Shown here piece after piece: positions 60,710 through 64,000 of a stretch of 64,000 nt of DNA; position 1 is the first letter of the stretch; each line of letters begins with the position of its first letter. The stretch lies in contig NZ_CP043318.1 of NCBI RefSeq assembly GCF_001984825.2, positions 3,162,001 to 3,226,000 on the forward strand, given 5' to 3'. The position numbers and the translations under genes were made by a program. Source of the DNA: Enterobacter chengduensis. Its GTDB lineage: Bacteria; Pseudomonadota; Gammaproteobacteria; Enterobacterales; Enterobacteriaceae. The notes under the pieces were generated by a model. The model did not search any database, was not told the origin of the DNA, and worked only from the letters and a program-made list of their open reading frames with translations.

Positions 60710-60892
60710 TTAAGCCTTGTCCCGCTTGCGCTGCCCCTCTCCCGGCTGAAGCTCATCTTCACGAAATGCTTCCCGCTTGATGCTGTAGCCATCGTGCCAC
60801 CGACATTCCACCATTCCGCTGGAATAGCCGGTGACAATCATACGTGGGCCGCCCTTCTTAGGCTTAACTTCATCACTGACCAAAAAGACCAT
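60710..60892 (-). CDS. yodC: YodC family small protein (DUF2158)
   Basis: A 60-residue protein, with GGPRMIVTGYSSGMVECRW in the middle as in the Escherichia coli YodC. Function unknown. GGAGG lies before the ATG. Confidence 0.94.
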   Translation of the reverse strand: MVFLVSDEVKPKKGGPRMIVTGYSSGMVECRWHDGYSIKREAFREDELQPGEGQRKRDKA

Positions 60893-60970
60893 ACCTGCCT
60901 CCTGTATCAGGGTGAAACTGTTTCAATTTAGACGAGGAATGGTCTTTTTGCATCCCATAACGGATAACAA

Positions 60971-61891
60971 TTAGTGCGAGGTGCCGCGCAGTTTTTCAAC
61001 CAGCTTCACCGCCGCGACCACGATAGCGCCAATGATAAAGCCCAGCACCAGATTCAGCAGCGTGGGCAGGATCGCCGCAATAACGGCCCCCTGCGCGGAG
61101 GCGAAATGTTCGATAGCATGGTGCAGCGGCGCAATGCCGTGAACCACGATCCCGCCGCCCACGAGGAACATCGCCAGCGTGCCCACCACCGACAAACTCT
61201 TCATCAGCCACGGGGCCAGCACCAGCAGGCTTTTGCCGATACCTCTCGCCACCGCGCTCGACTTTTCTTCCAGCCAGTAGCCGATATCGTCCAGCTTCAC
61301 GATCAGCCCCACCAGGCCGTAGACGCCTACCGTGACCAGAATGGCGATGCCGGAGAGGATCAGCACCTGATTGAGGAGCGGCGCGTCGGAGACAATGCCC
61401 AGCGTAATGGCGACAATTTCCGCCGACAGGATAAAGTCGGTCCGAATGGCGCCTTTGACCTTATCGCGCTCGAAGGTTTTTGGATCCTGCGCGGCCAGCG
61501 CCTCAAGACGCTGCTGGCGCACCTCAGGCGTATCGCTCTGCTTGCGCGCGCTAAAGGAGTGCAGAACCTTCTCGACGCCCTCAAAGCAGAGAAACGCCCC
61601 GCCGATCATCAACAGCGGCGTGATGGCCCAGGGAATAAACGCGCTGATCAGCAGCGCCAGCGGCACCAGAATCACCTTGTTCAGGAAGGAGCCTTTCGCC
61701 ACGCCCCACACCACCGGCAGCTCCCGGTTTGCTCTTACCCCACTCACCTGCTGGGCGTTAAGCGATAAATCATCTCCCAGCACGCCAGCGGTTTTCTTCG
61801 CCGCCAGCTTCCCCATCACTGAAATGTCGTCCAGTAAGGTGGCAATATCGTCCAGCAATGTTAATAAGCTACTTCCTGCCAAAATGGTCAT
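60971..61891 (-). CDS. yedI: DUF808 inner-membrane protein YedI
   Basis: A 306-residue membrane protein of unknown function, with several hydrophobic helices (for example [16 protein letters not shown] and [15 protein letters not shown]). The ATG at 61891 gives [20 protein letters not shown], the same start as the Escherichia coli protein; a longer frame exists upstream. It is not in an obvious operon. Confidence 0.95.
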   Translation of the reverse strand: MTILAGSSLLTLLDDIATLLDDISVMGKLAAKKTAGVLGDDLSLNAQQVSGVRANRELPVVWGVAKGSFLNKVILVPLALLISAFIPWAITPLLMIGGAFLCFEGVEKVLHSFSARKQSDTPEVRQQRLEALAAQDPKTFERDKVKGAIRTDFILSAEIVAITLGIVSDAPLLNQVLILSGIAILVTVGVYGLVGLIVKLDDIGYWLEEKSSAVARGIGKSLLVLAPWLMKSLSVVGTLAMFLVGGGIVVHGIAPLHHAIEHFASAQGAVIAAILPTLLNLVLGFIIGAIVVAAVKLVEKLRGTSH

Positions 61892-62060
61892 CCTTTGTTT
61901 TTTGGTAATTAAGTGAATAGTATGGAGCAAAAGCGCAAACCCGGAAACACCCACCTTACGTCAACAAAAAATTCACATCAGCCATACAATTAAAGGGCTC
62001 GCCAGCGCGATAGTTTTCGCGTTTACTATCAGCGACCTTTTTATTTCGTCGTGAGGGATT

Positions 62061-62975
62061 ATGCGTTTCCGGCAACTGCTACCGCTCATCGGGGCACTCT
62101 TTTCGCTGTATATCATCTGGGGCTCAACCTATTTTGTCATTCGCATCGGCGTGGAGAGCTGGCCGCCGCTGATGATGGCGGGTATTCGCTTTCTCTCTGC
62201 GGGCGTGCTGCTGCTGGCGTTCCTGCTGCTGCGCGGGCATAAGCTTCCCCCGCTGCGGCCGCTGCTCAATGCCGCCCTGATCGGCCTGCTGCTGCTGGCG
62301 GTAGGAAATGGGTTTGTGACGATTGCCGAGCACCAGAACGTCCCGTCCGGGATCGCCGCCGTGGTCGTAGCCACCGTACCGCTGTTTACCCTGTGCTTTA
62401 GCCGCCTTTTCGGTATTCGCACCCGCAAGCTGGAGTGGCTGGGGATAGGCATTGGCCTGGCCGGCATTATTCTGCTCAACAGCGGGGGCAACCTGAGCGG
62501 GAATCCGTGGGGCGCGGTGATTATCCTGATAGGCTCCATGAGCTGGGCGTTTGGTTCCGTCTACGGTTCGCGTATTGAACTGCCGACCGGCATGATGGCC
62601 GGTGCGATTGAGATGCTCGCCGCCGGGATTGTGCTGCTGCTGGCCTCCGCGCTGACGGGAGAGAAGCTGACTGCCCTGCCGCCGGTGTCGGGCTTCCTGG
62701 CGGTAGGCTACCTGGCGCTGTTTGGCTCCCTGATTGCCATTAACGCCTATATGTTCCTGATCCGCAACGTCTCCCCGGCCGTCGCCACCAGCTATGCCTA
62801 CGTTAACCCGGTTGTGGCCGTGCTGCTCGGGACGGGACTGGGGGGAGAAACGCTCTCTCCCGTGGAGTGGATTGCTTTAGGGATCATCGTCTTTGCCGTC
62901 GTGCTGGTTACCCTGGGCAAATATTTGCTGCCTGCCAAACCGGTGGTTACGCCTTGCGGGGCGGAGAAACCGTAA
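62061..62975 (+). CDS. yedA: EamA/DMT-family permease YedA
   Basis: A 304-residue membrane protein of the drug/metabolite transporter superfamily, with ten hydrophobic segments in two EamA repeats (about 8-140 and 150-290). The substrate is unknown. GTGAGGG lies before the ATG. Its 3' end overlaps that of the convergent vsr by 29 bases. Confidence 0.95.
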   Translation: MRFRQLLPLIGALFSLYIIWGSTYFVIRIGVESWPPLMMAGIRFLSAGVLLLAFLLLRGHKLPPLRPLLNAALIGLLLLAVGNGFVTIAEHQNVPSGIAAVVVATVPLFTLCFSRLFGIRTRKLEWLGIGIGLAGIILLNSGGNLSGNPWGAVIILIGSMSWAFGSVYGSRIELPTGMMAGAIEMLAAGIVLLLASALTGEKLTALPPVSGFLAVGYLALFGSLIAINAYMFLIRNVSPAVATSYAYVNPVVAVLLGTGLGGETLSPVEWIALGIIVFAVVLVTLGKYLLPAKPVVTPCGAEKP

Positions 62976-63438
62976 GCAGGTGGATCCCCTGCGTGTCGAT
63001 CTGCGCGGTCTGGCCGCCGCCGCAGATCCACTCTTCCAGCCGTTCTCGCAGATCGGTATCGTTCAGCTTTAAGCGGCCTCTCAGCGCACACTCCCAGACA
63101 ATCAGCACCCGCCAGCCGTGCGCAATAAGCATCGAAAGATCCCGCCTGTCGCGCTCGACGTTCTTGCCAATCTTATCCAGCCAGAAATCGGTGCGCGTCG
63201 CGGGGACTTTAAACAGGTAGCAGTCGTGATGGTGCCAGAAACAGCCGTGGGTAAAGATGATGCACTGCCAGGCGTCGATGACGAAATCCGGGCGACCCGC
63301 CAGGGCGGCATCCTGCACGCGGAAGTCAAACCCCGCCAGCGTCAGCAGCCCGGCCAGGCGCTTTTCGATGGCGGTGTCACGCGTGCCGATGGCCCGCATG
63401 TTTTTGCTGCGCGTCGCCTTATCGTGAACGTCCGTCAT
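62947..63438 (-). CDS. vsr: Very short patch repair endonuclease
   Basis: A 163-residue endonuclease that nicks beside T:G mismatches produced by deamination of Dcm-methylated cytosine. The N-terminal [20 protein letters not shown], the catalytic D in [10 protein letters not shown] and the [12 protein letters not shown] zinc/active-site block are present. The ATG at 63438 gives the usual length; it overlaps dcm by 20 bases, as the pair does in Escherichia coli. Confidence 0.96.
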   Translation of the reverse strand: MTDVHDKATRSKNMRAIGTRDTAIEKRLAGLLTLAGFDFRVQDAALAGRPDFVIDAWQCIIFTHGCFWHHHDCYLFKVPATRTDFWLDKIGKNVERDRRDLSMLIAHGWRVLIVWECALRGRLKLNDTDLRERLEEWICGGGQTAQIDTQGIHLLTVSPPRKA

Positions 63439-64000
63439 TGACGGCCTTACCCTGACGGAGCGCCGCCGCCTGTCTGATGCGCGAGGCCAGCAGCTTTGCC
63501 ACGGCCGCGAACGCGGGAACCACCACCGAGTTGCCAAACTGGCGGTACGCCTGGGTGTCCGATACAGGAATGCGGAAGCGGTAACCCTGCGGGGTCTCAA
63601 AGCCCATCAGCCGGGCGCATTCCCGCGGCGTTAAGCGTCGCGGACGGTGACGCTGGTTGTGCGGGTCGTCGAAATCTTTTTCGCCCAGCGCCTTGTCCCA
63701 GCCTCTGTCGATCAGGATTTCCGCGCCGTCCTTGTAGTAGCGCGCGGAGAGCGTGCGGGTGACGCTGTGCGGATCGTTCGGGTTGACCATACCAAAACCG
63801 AAGCCGTTGCCCTTCGCCTGATGCTTCTTGGCATAGCGGTAAAGGTATTTCCACAGGATCGGCGTAAGGATAAATTTCGCGTCGACCGCCGGCTCCAGCA
63901 GGTCAGCCACGGTGGGACGGCGCGCGGGATATAACGCCGGAATATCCCGCAGGGTGAAATCGCCCTTAAGATTGAGATCGCGGCGGAACCCCACCAGCAC
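63419..64000 (-). CDS. dcm: DNA cytosine methyltransferase Dcm, C-terminal part
   Basis: The last 193 residues of Dcm, which methylates the inner C of CCWGG; the start lies beyond the right edge. [14 protein letters not shown] near residue 140 and [18 protein letters not shown] near 180 are the conserved motifs IX/X of C5 methyltransferases. It overlaps vsr, whose product repairs its deamination products. Confidence 0.95.
   Translation of the reverse strand: MLVGFRRDLNLKGDFTLRDIPALYPARRPTVADLLEPAVDAKFILTPILWKYLYRYAKKHQAKGNGFGFGMVNPNDPHSVTRTLSARYYKDGAEILIDRGWDKALGEKDFDDPHNQRHRPRRLTPRECARLMGFETPQGYRFRIPVSDTQAYRQFGNSVVVPAFAAVAKLLASRIRQAAALRQGKAVNDGRSR

Overview
The window comes from a motile enterobacterium. 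Gene order and protein sequences in the right two thirds follow the Escherichia/Enterobacter uvrY-to-dcm backbone almost gene for gene: uvrC, uvrY, sdiA, tcy genes, fliZA, fliC, fliDST, amyA, fliE to fliR, rcsA, dsrB, dsrA, mpgP, dgcQ, yedI, yedA, vsr, dcm. The GC-rich backbone, tandem short flagellins, a flagellin-modification island and the absence of yedE/yedF between yedD and fliE suggest Enterobacter or a close relative. The species cannot be fixed from the sequence alone.

Region 1 to about 18.7 kb is an AT-richer integrated element next to the leucine tRNA gene of the glyW-cysT-leuZ cluster. Its central gene (8740-11340) is a family B DNA polymerase with all three exonuclease motifs, a YxGG motif and Pol A/B/C motifs. 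With two tyrosine recombinases, an AlpA-like excisionase candidate, a uracil-DNA-glycosylase-like gene beside the tRNA and a type I restriction-modification operon, this matches the pipolin class, mobile elements that encode a primer-independent PolB. The left end lies outside the window. Cargo includes hsdM-hsdS coupled to a UPF0149 gene, two large unknown AT-rich genes, a WYL regulator with an alpha/beta hydrolase, and a cluster of small genes (DUF2787-like, two unknowns, a zinc ribbon) with a remnant of a second DUF2787-like gene. Several RNA hairpins are placed where they could control the integrase and polymerase genes.

Region 18.7-28.7 kb is core chromosome: the tRNA cluster, pgsA, uvrC-uvrY, yecF, sdiA, the cystine/D-cysteine genes tcyJ-dcyD-tcyL-tcyN, and fliZ-fliA.

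Region 28.8-40.7 kb is a flagellin-glycosylation-type island between fliA and the flagellin genes: two very large multidomain glycosyltransferases, a DegT-type sugar aminotransferase, a WbqC-like protein and a GNAT acetyltransferase. Two short tandem fliC genes follow, each with its own sigma-28 promoter and terminator.

Region 40.7-56.3 kb carries fliDST behind a sigma-28-like promoter, amyA, yedD, fliE and the complete fliFGHIJKLMNOPQR operon. Many genes in it overlap by a few bases, a sign of translational coupling. Region 56.3-64 kb holds rcsA with an RcsAB-type box, dsrB, yodD, the DsrA small RNA, mpgP, dgcQ, yodC, yedI, yedA, vsr and the C-terminal part of dcm, which runs off the right edge.
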